Source of the DNA: Dactylis glomerata
Lineage: Eukaryota; Streptophyta; Magnoliopsida; Poales; Poaceae
Assembly (NCBI GenBank): GCA_007115705.1
Contig: QXEO01000334.1
Location: 1,521,567-1,585,566 of the forward strand
Length of the DNA: 64,000 nucleotides
Reading direction: 5' to 3'
Shown here: in pieces, positions 35,544 to 45,602 of the stretch
Numbering within the stretch: the stretch's first letter is position 1
Layout: every line of letters starts with the position of its first letter
Program-made: the position numbers and the translations under genes
The notes under the pieces: model-generated
What the model was told of the DNA's origin: nothing
The model's input: the letters and a program-made list of their open reading frames with translations, nothing else
Databases searched by the model: none

Positions 35544-35771
35544 CTCTCTCTATTCTAAAAATAGTTTTCAGTCAAAGTAAAAAAAATTATAATTTGACCA
35601 ATTATATTGAAAAATATCATCATCTATAATACAAAATATATTTCATGATGGTTCTAACAATATTAATTTAGAAATATAAATATTGATACTTTTTCCAATA
35701 TAGTTTGTCAAACTTTGAAAAGTTTGACTTTGACTACAAACCATATGCATCATATTTTGAGATAGAGGGAG
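35544..35771. mobile_element. Stowaway MITE (array copy 1)
   Basis: Starts CTCTCTCTATTCTAAAAATA, ends GAGATAGAGGGAG, flanked by TA on each side; AT-rich interior with CAAACTTTGA. 228 bp. Confidence 0.75.
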
Positions 35772-36434
35772 TAATAAATATGAAACATATCAAGGGAGAA
35801 ACTTTGATGACTTAGTTCTATGTATCACTAATTTTAAATAGTTTACAATGTGAGTCTGTCCATAATGCCTTGACTAATGTTGTTTCTTATTAATTTTAAA
35901 GGTTCAAAATATTCTTTCACTGTAGGATCATTCTCATTCTCGCGTGAATCCATGTTGACTCAGCCCTTTGTGTATCGTTAATGCGATAATTATGTTTAGT
36001 ATGTGGTATGCTTCGTCGATAGTGTGACTAATGTTGCTACTTTATTAATATTAAAATTTCACGACTCTAAACTTTTCCAAACATTTTGTGAGTGTGTGGG
36101 TCCAATGACAGTAAAATAAATATTTCATTTATCTGTAATCTATAAATAATTTACTATTACTGTGAGTTCGCATAATGTCATGACTTTGGTAGCCCGAAAA
36201 TTCTCGGCTCAGGACTCTGTGTGCGGTTTGTTTGACTGTTTCTGTTGGTCTAATGGTAGTTGAATAAATTTAGCATTTATGTATACTTAATCAGGAAAAC
36301 AACCTGACGCATTGATCATTTTACACTTTTTTTTTACTAAATTCCCTAGCAGCTCCTAGTTGGTCATCACGTTTTAACAAAGTTTTTTTGTTTCTTATAG
36401 CTATCACGCTTCATCCCGGGTAGCTAGTCTCGTA

Positions 36435-36656
36435 CTCTCTCTATTCCAAAAATAGTTTTTAGTTAAAGTCAATTTTTTTAATAATTTGACCAATTATATT
36501 GAAAAATAGCATCATCTATAATACAAAATATATTTCATGATGGTTCTAACAATATTAATTTAGAAATATAAATATTGATACTTTTTCTAATATAGTTTGT
36601 CAAACTTTGAAAAGTTGATTAAAAACCATATGCATCATATTTTGAGATAGAGGGAG
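36435..36656. mobile_element. Stowaway MITE (array copy 2)
   Basis: Same element at the equivalent position of the second array unit, TA-flanked, with a small deletion in the AAAGTTTGACTTTGAC part. Confidence 0.75.
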
Positions 36657-37680
36657 TACTAAATATGAAACATATCAAGGGAGAAACTTTGATGACTTAG
36701 TTCTATGTATCACTAATTTTAAATAGTTTACAATGTGAGTCTGCCCATAATGCCTTGACAAATGTTGTTTCTTATTTATTTTAAAGGTTCAAAATATTCC
36801 TTCACTGTAGGATCATTCTCATTCTAGCGTGAATCCATGTTGACTCAGCCCTTTGTGTATCGTTAATGTGATAATTATGTTCAGTATGTGGTATGCTCCG
36901 TCAATAGTGTGACTAATGTTGCTACTTTATTAATATTAAAATTTCACGACTCTAAACTTTTCCAAACGTTTTGTGAGTGTGTGGCTCCAATGACAGTCAA
37001 ATAAATATTTCATTTATCTGTAATCTATAAACAATTTACATACTAATCAATTTACACTTTATAAATATTATTTTTAAATTTCATATTCCTATGCCCATAG
37101 CTATCAGCTCCTAACGTTGACCATGATATTCATATTGATACTTTTTTTTAATATGGTTGGTTAAACTTTGACTAAAAATTATATGCATCATATTTTAAGA
37201 TAGAGAGAGTACAAAATATGAAACATATCAAGGAAGAAACTTTGATGACTTAGTTCTATGTATCACTAAGCTAAAATAGTTTACACTGTGAGTCCATCCA
37301 CAATGCCTCGACTAACATCGTTTCTTATTAATATTAAAGCTTAAAATTATTTTTTCACTGTTAGGATCATTCTCATTCTCGCTAGTATCCATGTTGCCTT
37401 AGCCCTTTGTGTATCGTAAACCCGATAATTATGTTCAGTATGTTGTTTGCTCCGTCGATAGTGCGACTAATGTCGCTACTTCATTAATGGAGGACTCCAA
37501 ACTTTTTCAAGCGTTTTGTGAGGCTGTGGGTCCAATGGCAGTTGAATAAATATGTCTTTTATCTGTAATCTATAAACAATGTACATAATGATCAATTTAT
37601 AAATATTATTTATAAAATTTCATATTCTTATACCCATACCCATCAACTCCTATCGTTGACCATGATGTTCTTGCGAAACT

Positions 37681-38780
37681 TTTGTTTTTTGCTTCTAGCG
37701 AATATGTTCCAGCTAACTTTTCTAACATACTCACTTATGTTTGCCTATACACTAAGTTGATTCTGTAGTCTATACCTTTCAGTAGCGTGTGCTGATCAAG
37801 CCACGTTGTGTGTAAATTCCTTGGACCCATAAAGTGCAGTATATGGTAGATGCTCTACCGATCGTATATGAAGACCTGTACATGGCATGGATTCTTTCTT
37901 TAATAGTATGTGTTTTAGCATGGACTCTACAAAAAAAATCTCGTGAAACATAACAGCGTAACATATCGTGAACTCGAGGGTCGAGGTGTGCATGTGTGAG
38001 CCAATAGTTTGCATATAACATATTGGACCCAACACGTTGTACAATTAATTTGTTACATAAATCTTACGGCTGCGATTTAAAGTCCTAGTAGATCTAACCG
38101 TCAAAATAATTCCTACTAATGATTGGCGGCTTTACTTATGTTTTGAGAAAAATAGTGCGTAGGTTCACGCTACTTTTGACATGAAAGTATATGCATGTTT
38201 TTAGCTCTTAAACATATACACTCCGTATATGGGCATTTTACCCGTCAACGATCCAGTCCACTTCGCTTGAGCATCTGCACTGAACAAAATAGGGCCAAAA
38301 ACTGAATGGACTCAAATGTCTGCCAAGTTTACAAGAGTAGTATACAGTGCAACCATTGAGTTTCAGGGCTTCTAGATGGTAATGACCAAGGTTTTGAGGG
38401 GACAACGTGCGACAATTTTCTAATTTGACTATTTGTCATGGTCTAGGTTTACATGGATGGAGTAGAGGCTTGCATGTGGTGGCGGGCCCGCATCATTCTT
38501 GCTGAGTACGTGTGGGGCCTACCGCCCAACCGCGTACGTCCGCGCCATATGAACTTCGATCGAAGGGAAACCATAACATACTCTTCATCGTTGTACTGTA
38601 GTTTTGTTGTGGGTTAATTTGGTTTCAAGGAAAATATGGATCGAGATGCTCGCATCGCATGTGGTGGCATTCTCTTTTACACGTACGGACGAGCTTCAGT
38701 TTAATGGCCGCTCGCAGCTTTTCCTACGCGGTGTTTCACTTTCATGTGCCTAGCAGCGAGCGAGCTTCCGTTTTTAGAGT
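37681..38780. other. Intergenic, no gene recognised
   Basis: No supported ORF; the 37,779-38,044 minus ORFs lack any family likeness. Confidence 0.4.
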
Positions 38781-38782
38781 AA

Positions 38783-38813
38783 CTAGCCAGGTGACCCTCG
38801 CAAATGCGAAGGC
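38783..38813 (-). mobile_element. Helitron 3' terminus (minus strand)
   Basis: Minus strand: a hairpin around TTCGCATTTGCGA, then GGTCACCTGGCTAG and host T. This is the second minus-strand terminus of the same type as 34,142. The 5' end was not found. Confidence 0.5.
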
Positions 38814-39780
38814 ATCCTCTTCAATGTGGTGGAAACTACTAATACTTAAATTTATAATTTTTTGAATATAATATTGTTTTTTAGGTATCATTGATATAAT
38901 GTTGAATAAATGATCAAAAACACGAGAATCATATAATCATCTTTCATATTATGGTCTAATGATAATAATGTCATTTTCAAAAGATCTAATGATAATAATG
39001 TCATTCAACGTTGGCTCAAGTTGTGGGAATATTTTACGTGGCCTGTGTGAAAAGACAAAAACATCATGTGAATAATCATAATGAAGCATTAAAATTTGTC
39101 TTTTTACATAGGACACAAAAAATTCCTTTTCCCTTAACTTATGAGAACATAAGTAATTCGGGTGTGCGTACGAATATTTTTTCTATTTTTTAAAATATAT
39201 ATTAAACCATGGATTCATATGCTCTGAAAAGTTGAATTACATTTCCACTTTCTTAGACCAATCAGCTGAAGAGTAGAACGGACTCAATCATTACCAGTTG
39301 GAGTTTACACGTATGTAGTGTTATTTGGATCCATAGTGGAGTCCTATAGGTACACGTTTGTGCCTCTCTCTCTATGTATTAGTTAGCTAGTTTTTTTTCC
39401 TTTTTAAACACACGGTGTTTAGATAGAGTCCTACTATGTTACACTCTTTTATTTATTGTCAACACGCGACGTACGGCTGTTTCCTTTTAAACACACAATG
39501 CATGTTCTTACGTTTATTTTATTCTTTTGTCAAATATGTGATGGACAGGTATATCTTATTATATGAATATATATTTGGTATGCACCGGTGTAGACGTGTA
39601 ACCGACTTGTCACGTGTCTACAATTTTACGTAACTCTTAGATCTATTAAATCTTAACCGTTAGTAGTAAAATCAACGGTATATTTATTTCTAGCCTATGT
39701 GGATTAACATGGTGGCTCTATTTTAGACTTCCGTATTGTGCTTTTAGTATATAGTAGATTTAGTTGACTCGTTGACCCCT
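38814..39780. other. AT-rich intergenic, no gene recognised
   Basis: Contains a short duplication TCTAATGATAATAATGTCAT (38,952-39,006, twice). Small ORFs show no family likeness. Confidence 0.4.
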
Positions 39781-39911
39781 GCCTCTCTCCTCCGCTATAA
39801 AAGAAGTACGTGCTCCCACACACCAAAACCAGAGGGCAGAGAACCGAGAGAGAGTTGTTCATCGTCTACTGGCAGGCGAGATGCGCTTCTTATGAATCTC
39901 CTTGCATGAGG
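39780..39911 (+). promoter_or_regulatory. TATA promoter and 5' UTR-like exon
   Basis: CTATAAAAG at 39,795-39,803 follows a CT-rich stretch. About 25-30 bases on comes a CACACACCAAAACC leader with GAGAGAGAG. A donor-like ATGAG/GTACTGG occurs at 39,907-39,914. It could be the promoter and leader exon of the receptor-like tandem-kinase gene, whose coding exon has an acceptor (GTACAG) at 43,510. The link is inference and would need a 3.6-kb leader intron. Confidence 0.4.
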
Positions 39912-40273
39912 TACTGGATCCTTGATCCCCCTTTTCTCGGAATCTTTCTTCTTTTTGTTGATATGATTTTGCGTACGTGATAATCATACTTAGTTCTGAG
40001 TAGTTTCTCGTCGATTCTTAGACGATTGATCCATAATGCTAAGTTGGCTAGATAGTATTAGACAATGAATGCATAAATTTCGCTTTCCCCAATTAATTTG
40101 GGATTTCGAGTTTGTGAGCGAGAGAGCTGTTTAATTTCTCTTGATTTATATATATGCTTCTCAAGTTGATTTAAAGCACAACGCAACTCATTTGATCGGC
40201 TAGCCCATGGAAGGGAGCTAATAAATCAGCTCTCTGGTGACTAGCAAAGCTAGAATTTATTTTAAAAACCCTA

Positions 40274-40442
40274 CTCCGTCTATCCAGAATTAACCTGTAT
40301 TCTAGGTTTTGTCAAAGTTAAATTTTATAAACCTTGACTAAACATATGAGAATTTGATATTTTTATCAATATGCTTGGTCCAACTTTATCTAGTTTGTCT
40401 TCGACTATATCCAAAATGCAGGATAATTATGAACAGCGGGAG
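40274..40442. mobile_element. Stowaway MITE
   Basis: CTCCGTCTATCCAGAATTAA ... AATTATGAACAGCGGGAG with flanking TA; 169 bp. Confidence 0.75.
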
Positions 40443-40573
40443 TACTAACTTGAGCTCCAAGCGCAATCTAAAATCTACTAGGTTTCTGAGAGATAGGGAT
40501 AGAACACATAGTTTGCAGCGTTAGCTGTTCTCCTTTCTTACATTTTCTTTTACTGAATTTCCTCATCTTTTTA

Positions 40574-40825
40574 GGCCTTTTCTAATACTAGGTATCATAG
40601 GTAAAATGCTTATGTGGCACTATAATTAATGAGAAGAAAGTAGTACTAGTGGCTATGTAACCACAAAAAATATAGAAAATGCATGAATTTACCTGCATTT
40701 TCAGTTTAATTATGGCATGGACAATGATGTTATCTAAGTGATGCCATATAGGATGATTACTGAGATAATATAGAAAACATGTGTGCCTTTGCTTATCTAA
40801 GACAGAGATTTCTTAGTAAGAAAAA
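40574..40825. mobile_element. Harbinger/Tourist-like MITE, right end unclear
   Basis: The left end TTA-GGCCTTTTCTAATACTAG and the interior TAGGTAAAATGCTTATGTG-CACTATA-TTAAT resemble the MITE at 14,956-15,241. The right TIR is not recognisable, so it is truncated or diverged. Confidence 0.5.
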
Positions 40826-40910
40826 AAAAAATTCACCATTGCACATATGTCCTCTATTATTCACACGTTATCTTGATTAATAGTATCAGTAACCCCTAGT
40901 TTTAGTGCTA

Positions 40911-41143
40911 CCTCCGGTCCAAAATAAAGGCGCATTTATTTTTTAATGACTAAGGCTTTGACCAATAATTAGTCTATTAATACATACTTTTATGTGACAT
41001 AAAATTAAAATAATTGTATTCCTATTCAAAAACACTTTACTTATTAATATGATGTTTATCATATAGACACATATAAAGTGAGTAATCTTTGGCCAAAGCA
41101 TCGGTCAAAGAAAATGAAATATGCCTTATATTATAAAATGGAG
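40911..41143. mobile_element. Stowaway MITE
   Basis: CCTCCGGTCCAAAATAAAGG ... CCTTATATTATAAAATGGAG, flanked by TA; 233 bp; interior with GACCAATAATTAGTC. Confidence 0.75.
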
Positions 41144-41940
41144 TATTATCATACATATAAACATTAATTGCTAGAAATAACTTAACAGATGGTCCATTGT
41201 ACGTTACAATGTTTTGTCTTATCTAAATGACGTGAACTATATAAGTAAATGTTAACATTTAACAATATGCATGCTCTTATGTTTTTTAGGGAAAGCTATC
41301 ATGACACGCTTTATTTCACATCAAACAAAGATTTACACCCGCAATAATAAAACTAGAGGGGTAACATCTTTTATTTGACAACACCTTTTGTTGAGATCAA
41401 TTTTTTTTAAGGGGTGTTGAGATGAATTTATTTGACAAGACCTACGTAGGATTGATGAAACGTTCCCTTATATGGGCCCTCTCCTTTTATTTTTCTGGTA
41501 TGAAAACTAGAGGAAATGTGTATGAAGCCCATATCCCATGCCCATGTCCACCACAGACCCAGGACCATGTTCGCTTCCCTCCGCCCCCCTCCGCTCTCCG
41601 GTGTGGATTACCGCCGCCACCGCGTGAGCTCCCCTTTTCCGAGCCTAGCTTAGACTCCTCCAAAGCCACGGCATTTGATGGTGGCTTGGACTCCTCTTCA
41701 CCTGTTCCGCGTCCGCCGAAGGATGCGACACTATGGCACTTGCAGGGGCTGTCCACGGCCTTGTTATTTATACCTATCTTTTTTCTGCTAGTATAGAACT
41801 GGATGCATTTTGATTCTCGTAACTGCAGAGTTGTGAATCTGGCAGAACATGCCCAGAATGTATTTTTGTTTTGAAGTCTCATCATGTGCTTACACTTCTT
41901 GCTGAGAGTAGGGGCATGCTTCAATCTTGCTCAGATATTA

Positions 41941-42183
41941 GGGCATGTTTGGTTCGTGCCCTATCCTAGCCCTACCAAATGTTCGCAAGAATTGGCTTGC
42001 CAAAATTTTGGCTAAGGAATCCTCAGCCCACACTTGACCAAAAATTTGGCAAGAATCTGTGAGAGAGGTGAAGGGATATCCATTGGCAGCCAAAATTTTG
42101 GCAACAAACCAAGCATAGACTAAAATATAGTAGGCAGCCAGTTTTTTGGAAGGGCTAGTGCGGGCAACAAACCAAACAGGCCC
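41941..42183. mobile_element. Tourist MITE
   Basis: Starts GGGCATGTTTGGTTCGTGCC and ends CAACAAACCAAACAGGCCC, with TTA on both sides (41,938-41,940 and 42,184-42,186). Clear TIRs; 243 bp. Confidence 0.85.
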
Positions 42184-42335
42184 TTAGTCTGTTGTATTTT
42201 CATTTGTTTAAAGTAGAGGAATTCTCCTAATCTTGCCCTAAAAATATGTTAGTAACATACTTTCATTCTGACCGTTTGTGAGATTTACCTGTGTGCTATT
42301 TAGGCTCATCATGGGTTCACACTTACTTTTTTGTG

Positions 42336-42431
42336 TGTCTGTGAGATTAAGAAACATAAGGAGCAAAGATCTCTTGAACATGTTGTCTGTGAGATTAAGA
42401 AACATAAGGAGCAAAGATCTCTTGAACATGT
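42336..42431. repeat. Perfect 48-bp tandem duplication
   Basis: TGTCTGTGAGATTAAGAAAC and the rest of the 48-bp unit are repeated head to tail at 42,336 and 42,384. The perfection points to a recent duplication. Confidence 0.9.
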
Positions 42432-43530
42432 CTGAGACATGTCTCTTTCAGCATCTAGTAGCAAGGTTCAATCTTAAGCATATATCTTGTTTTTGGTCAG
42501 TCGCTGATTTGATCCTTGTGATCGTTTAGCCATAGCAGCACATTGATTTTTTTCCTGGGTTCTCCTTTGGAATTTTCTTGTATCATATGATTGCAGAAGT
42601 GTTATTGATGACCATCAGATTTTTGCTAATTTTGTATATGAGGTGGGACATATTGATTATTGAGTTAATTTCTTGGAATTCTTTGAATGCTGAACTATAA
42701 TAGTGAATGAAGTAAATACATAAATGTAAAAGAATCATAGAGAGTGATCAAAAGAGCAACATGAAACTAACAACAAGCCTCCTCAGATTAACTCAAATTT
42801 ATCCAGCTATTTGAATGCATTTTTTCGCATGTGACTTCAGAAAACGTTTTCTAATGATTATAACTGCAGAGCAATGCTATGTTCTCATCTTGCTTACTCT
42901 GTCTGAAATAGTCTCTTCCTTGGATTGGTTGCAGTGCGTCCCTATCACGTCCTGAATTTGGTGCAATTAGGGGTTTCATCAGCTCAGAACACTTCCTAAA
43001 ACAGTTGGCCTCTTCGGGCTATTTTGCTCTCCATAGGTAACAGTCTGGTGTTCTGCTATTTTTATTTTTCAGGACGTGCCATTGTGTGTTCTTGTACATT
43101 AATTCAAAATCCATTAAACTAGGCAAGAGTACACAGTCTATCTTTTGTGGTTAAGCACCATGTTTGATTTTTAGTCTATGTTTTTTCAGTATGTTGTTAC
43201 TCTTTTCTGAAATCATTTCCATATATACAGACAATTCAGCATCTTGTTTTTGTCAACATCATCATGATTATCAGCAGTTGTAGATTTTCTGGACCCAGTG
43301 ACAAATGGAGGCATGCTGGTATTTTCTACAACAGAGAAAAAACTAAAACCCATTTTTGCATCATGTAGTTTGCTGACACTCCCTACTAATCCCACTAAAG
43401 AGGAGAAGGCCTAACCTGTGTACGGATTTTAGCAAGAAAGAAAAGAAAATTCAGCCATGACACCTCTTGATATTTTGTTCTTCGATTGATGTTCTTCTAA
43501 TCATGTACAGTTCCCCGCCGGCCATCACTC

Positions 43531-44095
43531 ATGGAGTCCCGCCTTCTCGGTTTTCGTGCTGCTGAACACCGCAGCCTTGTTCTGCGCGGTGGCAGTTGGG
43601 CTCGTGAACCTTCATGCTCCAACACAGGCACCGTCAGTGGCCAGTACAAGAAGAACCTTGATGAGCTCCTGTCCAACCTCTCCAAGGCCGCTCCCGAGAA
43701 CGGGGTGTTCTGCAGCAGCACGGTCGGGACAGGGGCCGACCGGGTCCATGGCAGCCTCATGTGCTTCGTCGACCACGACCAAACCAAGTGCCACGACTGC
43801 CTCGCCAAAACAACCGCCTGGATTACCAAAACATGCCCCAACAGCCGAACAGCAAGTGCGTCTTACGGTGCGTGCCTTCTCCAGTACTCGAGCCCACCCT
43901 TCCTTGGCTCCGACATGAACATAACCTTCATGTCATTTTCTCCCCCGTTGGATGGGGACACGGCTAGCATGGCCAATGCGCGGTCGCGGCTGTTCGAAGA
44001 GATCTCACGCAAGGCCAGCAACCAGACACTTGGGTTTTACTTCCAGAGCCGACGGTACACTGCGGACATGCAAATGATGAAGGTCTACGGGCTCG
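43531..44095 (+). pseudogene. DUF26 exon of receptor-like tandem kinase, part 1
   Basis: The frame from ATG 43,531 gives a scrambled N-terminus, then EPSCSNTGTVSGQYKKNLDE, the first DUF26 (gnk2-like) domain with C-x8-C-x2-C (CFVDHDQTKCHDC), and the start of a second domain (SFSPPLDGDTASMANARSRL, LFEEISRKASNQTLGFYFQS) up to MMKVYGL, where the MULE enters. DUF26 domains are disulfide-bonded, extracellular and typical of cysteine-rich receptor-like kinases and secreted proteins. An acceptor-like GTACAG ends at 43,510. The hydrophobic signal peptide (FVLLNTAALFCAVAVGLV) is present only in another frame (43,548-43,600): two opposite 1-base shifts seem to have removed it. The exon resumes at 52,736. 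Confidence 0.8.
44085..44095. repeat. MULE target-site duplication (left)
   Basis: CTACGGGCTCG, repeated exactly at 52,725-52,735. MULEs usually make 9-bp duplications, so 2 of the 11 matching bases may be chance. Confidence 0.85.
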
Positions 44096-44275
44096 AATTT
44101 TTGACGAAACAGACCACCTGCGCCAGTGTATTGCCAAAAAGGACCACCTCTGAAAAACATTGCCAAAAAGGACCCGTACTGAGTGGCGGCACCCCTGGGC
44201 AGGCGACACGTGGGACGTGCCGCCTGGGCCAGAGCCGGCAGGGGGGTGCCGCCACCTACGTCGCCGGCATGTGGC
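44096..44275. repeat. MULE left terminal inverted repeat
   Basis: Aligns with the reverse complement of 52,547-52,724; GC-rich inner half with GCCGGCAGGGGGGTGCCGCC at both ends. Confidence 0.85.
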
Positions 44276-44388
44276 TGCCCCGGGACGCCGTGGGCCCTGC
44301 CGACTACCTGCCGCCTCCGTGATCGCCGGCAAGCTGCTGAGGTGGCGCCTGCCGCCAGCAGGGATGGCGGCACCCTGGTAGCCAGCGT

Positions 44389-44524
44389 GCACTGATTTTT
44401 AGGCAATGATTTTTCGGTTGTTGCCCGACAGCATCTCCCGCCCTCGCATGCGCTGATAAAATCGCACTGATTTTTAGGTTGTTGCCAGACAGCATCTCCC
44501 GCCCTCGCATGCGCTCATAAAATC
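44389..44524. repeat. MULE subterminal tandem duplication
   Basis: Two copies (from 44,389 and 44,464) sharing GCACTGATTTTTAG, GTTGTTGCC-GACAGCAT and CTCCCGCCCTCGCATGCGCT. The first copy has an extra 13-bp block. Subterminal repeats are common transposase-binding regions, but no binding evidence exists here. Confidence 0.7.
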
Positions 44525-44684
44525 AATGCTTTAGAATACTGTTTGATACAGAAAAAGACCACCGTTCACTGTGTCGTAGCAGTAACTAGACCACCGACGG
44601 CACTAATCGCAGGCTATATAAGCAAGGTATTCGTCATTCATTCCTCTCACCCATGGGTTTGTTGCATCAGTATAGCCTCCAACC

Positions 44685-45371
44685 ATGTCGGATGTTCTTC
44701 CATTCTTTGATCCCGCTAACCGTGATTTCCACCCAGAGATGACCCATTGTATCCTGTGTCGTACCGGAACATATTGTGAGAGTATAGGTATGTCTTTCCA
44801 GGAGATAATCATTGAAGATAGCCACGTAGCTAAGATAGGTATATGGTTACCGAGGATGCAGCTCCCACTGAGGAGCATAGAAGAGGTACACCAAGAACTA
44901 TTAAGGCAGCAAGCAAGGTGGAATAGAGTGGTTGAGCTCAAAAATATTGAGGCTGGTCTTGGTTTTCAAAGTTGGATCAATACTGATTCAACTGAAATCA
45001 CGATGCTGCCAAAAACATACGCATTGCACATACAGGTAATATTTATTATTTTGCGCACTTTATATTCCTTAAGATTTATTTGTAGTACTACTGACATTAT
45101 CCGGTTTTCTATTTGTCATATGCAGCACTATCCTGATGACGCAGAGTTTGTCAATAGAAGAATCAAGCACTTTGCCTGGCTAAAAAAGATATTTGGTCCA
45201 GTGCGGGGTGGTTTATACCGCCCGAATACATATGCTGACGCTCTAGCAGAGGCAACATATGATGAGTATGATGACGATGACTTCCTGCCTGCGCCTGTGA
45301 AATCCAAGGGTAAGAGTGCTGCATCGTCGAAGGCCAAATCAAACGCAGCATCATCATCGGGCAAGCGTTGA
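44685..45371 (+). CDS. MULE-borne small protein, unknown function
   Basis: Two exons, 44,685-45,035 and 45,126-45,371, with a GT-AG intron (ACAG/GTAATA...TATGCAG) of 90 bp that is in frame and stop-free. The spliced product is 198 residues. It begins MSDVLPFFDPANRDFHPEMT, has a Cys pair (HCILCRTGTYC), and SWINTDSTEITMLP just before the splice. The C-terminus has HYPDDAEFVNRRIKHFAWLK, an acidic run EYDDDDF and a Lys/Ser-rich tail. The retained-intron reading adds 30 hydrophobic residues. I do not recognise a named domain. It is transcribed towards the PMD gene, and in the position where second MULE genes such as mudrB are found, but no homology to MURB is claimed. Confidence 0.65.
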   Translation: MSDVLPFFDPANRDFHPEMTHCILCRTGTYCESIGMSFQEIIIEDSHVAKIGIWLPRMQLPLRSIEEVHQELLRQQARWNRVVELKNIEAGLGFQSWINTDSTEITMLPKTYALHIQVIFIILRTLYSLRFICSTTDIIRFSICHMQHYPDDAEFVNRRIKHFAWLKKIFGPVRGGLYRPNTYADALAEATYDEYDDDDFLPAPVKSKGKSAASSKAKSNAASSSGKR

Positions 45372-45602
45372 TTCGATTAGTGAAACATTGTAATGTATCT
45401 TAATTTGAAGCCTCGTGACATGTGTATCTTACTAGTAGTTTATGTTGTATTTGTGTTGCAAGCAAATAAATGGCAGGCCTTATTATCGCAATAAGCGATT
45501 GAAAGCAAATTTATTTGTCCCATACAAACGAACATAGAAATATGTCTATTACATAGCTGAAAATAGTAACATAGATATATATATAGGCGTACACAAATTG
45601 TG

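Larger units (their letters stand above)
35271..37680. repeat. Tandem array, about 0.9-kb unit, two full and one partial copy
   Basis: Copy 1 starts at TGAGTTCGTATAAT (35,271), copy 2 at TGAGTTCGCATAAT (36,173), and a 5'-truncated copy 3 runs from about 37,130 to 37,680. Shared landmarks include CTCGGCTCAG, GTATACTTAA, a Stowaway element and CCATGTTGACTCAGCCC. The MITE is at the same place in copies 1 and 2, and its right end in copy 3, so it was present before amplification. Confidence 0.8.

Noticed and set aside
35271..37680. Possible CRISPR-like or centromeric satellite array
   Set aside because: Unit is about 0.9 kb with only two to three copies and an embedded MITE; plain tandem duplication in a plant genome.
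43964..44510. Minus- and plus-strand ORFs around the left MULE end
   Set aside because: GC-rich terminal inverted repeat sequence; the same ORFs recur inverted at 52,244-52,660.
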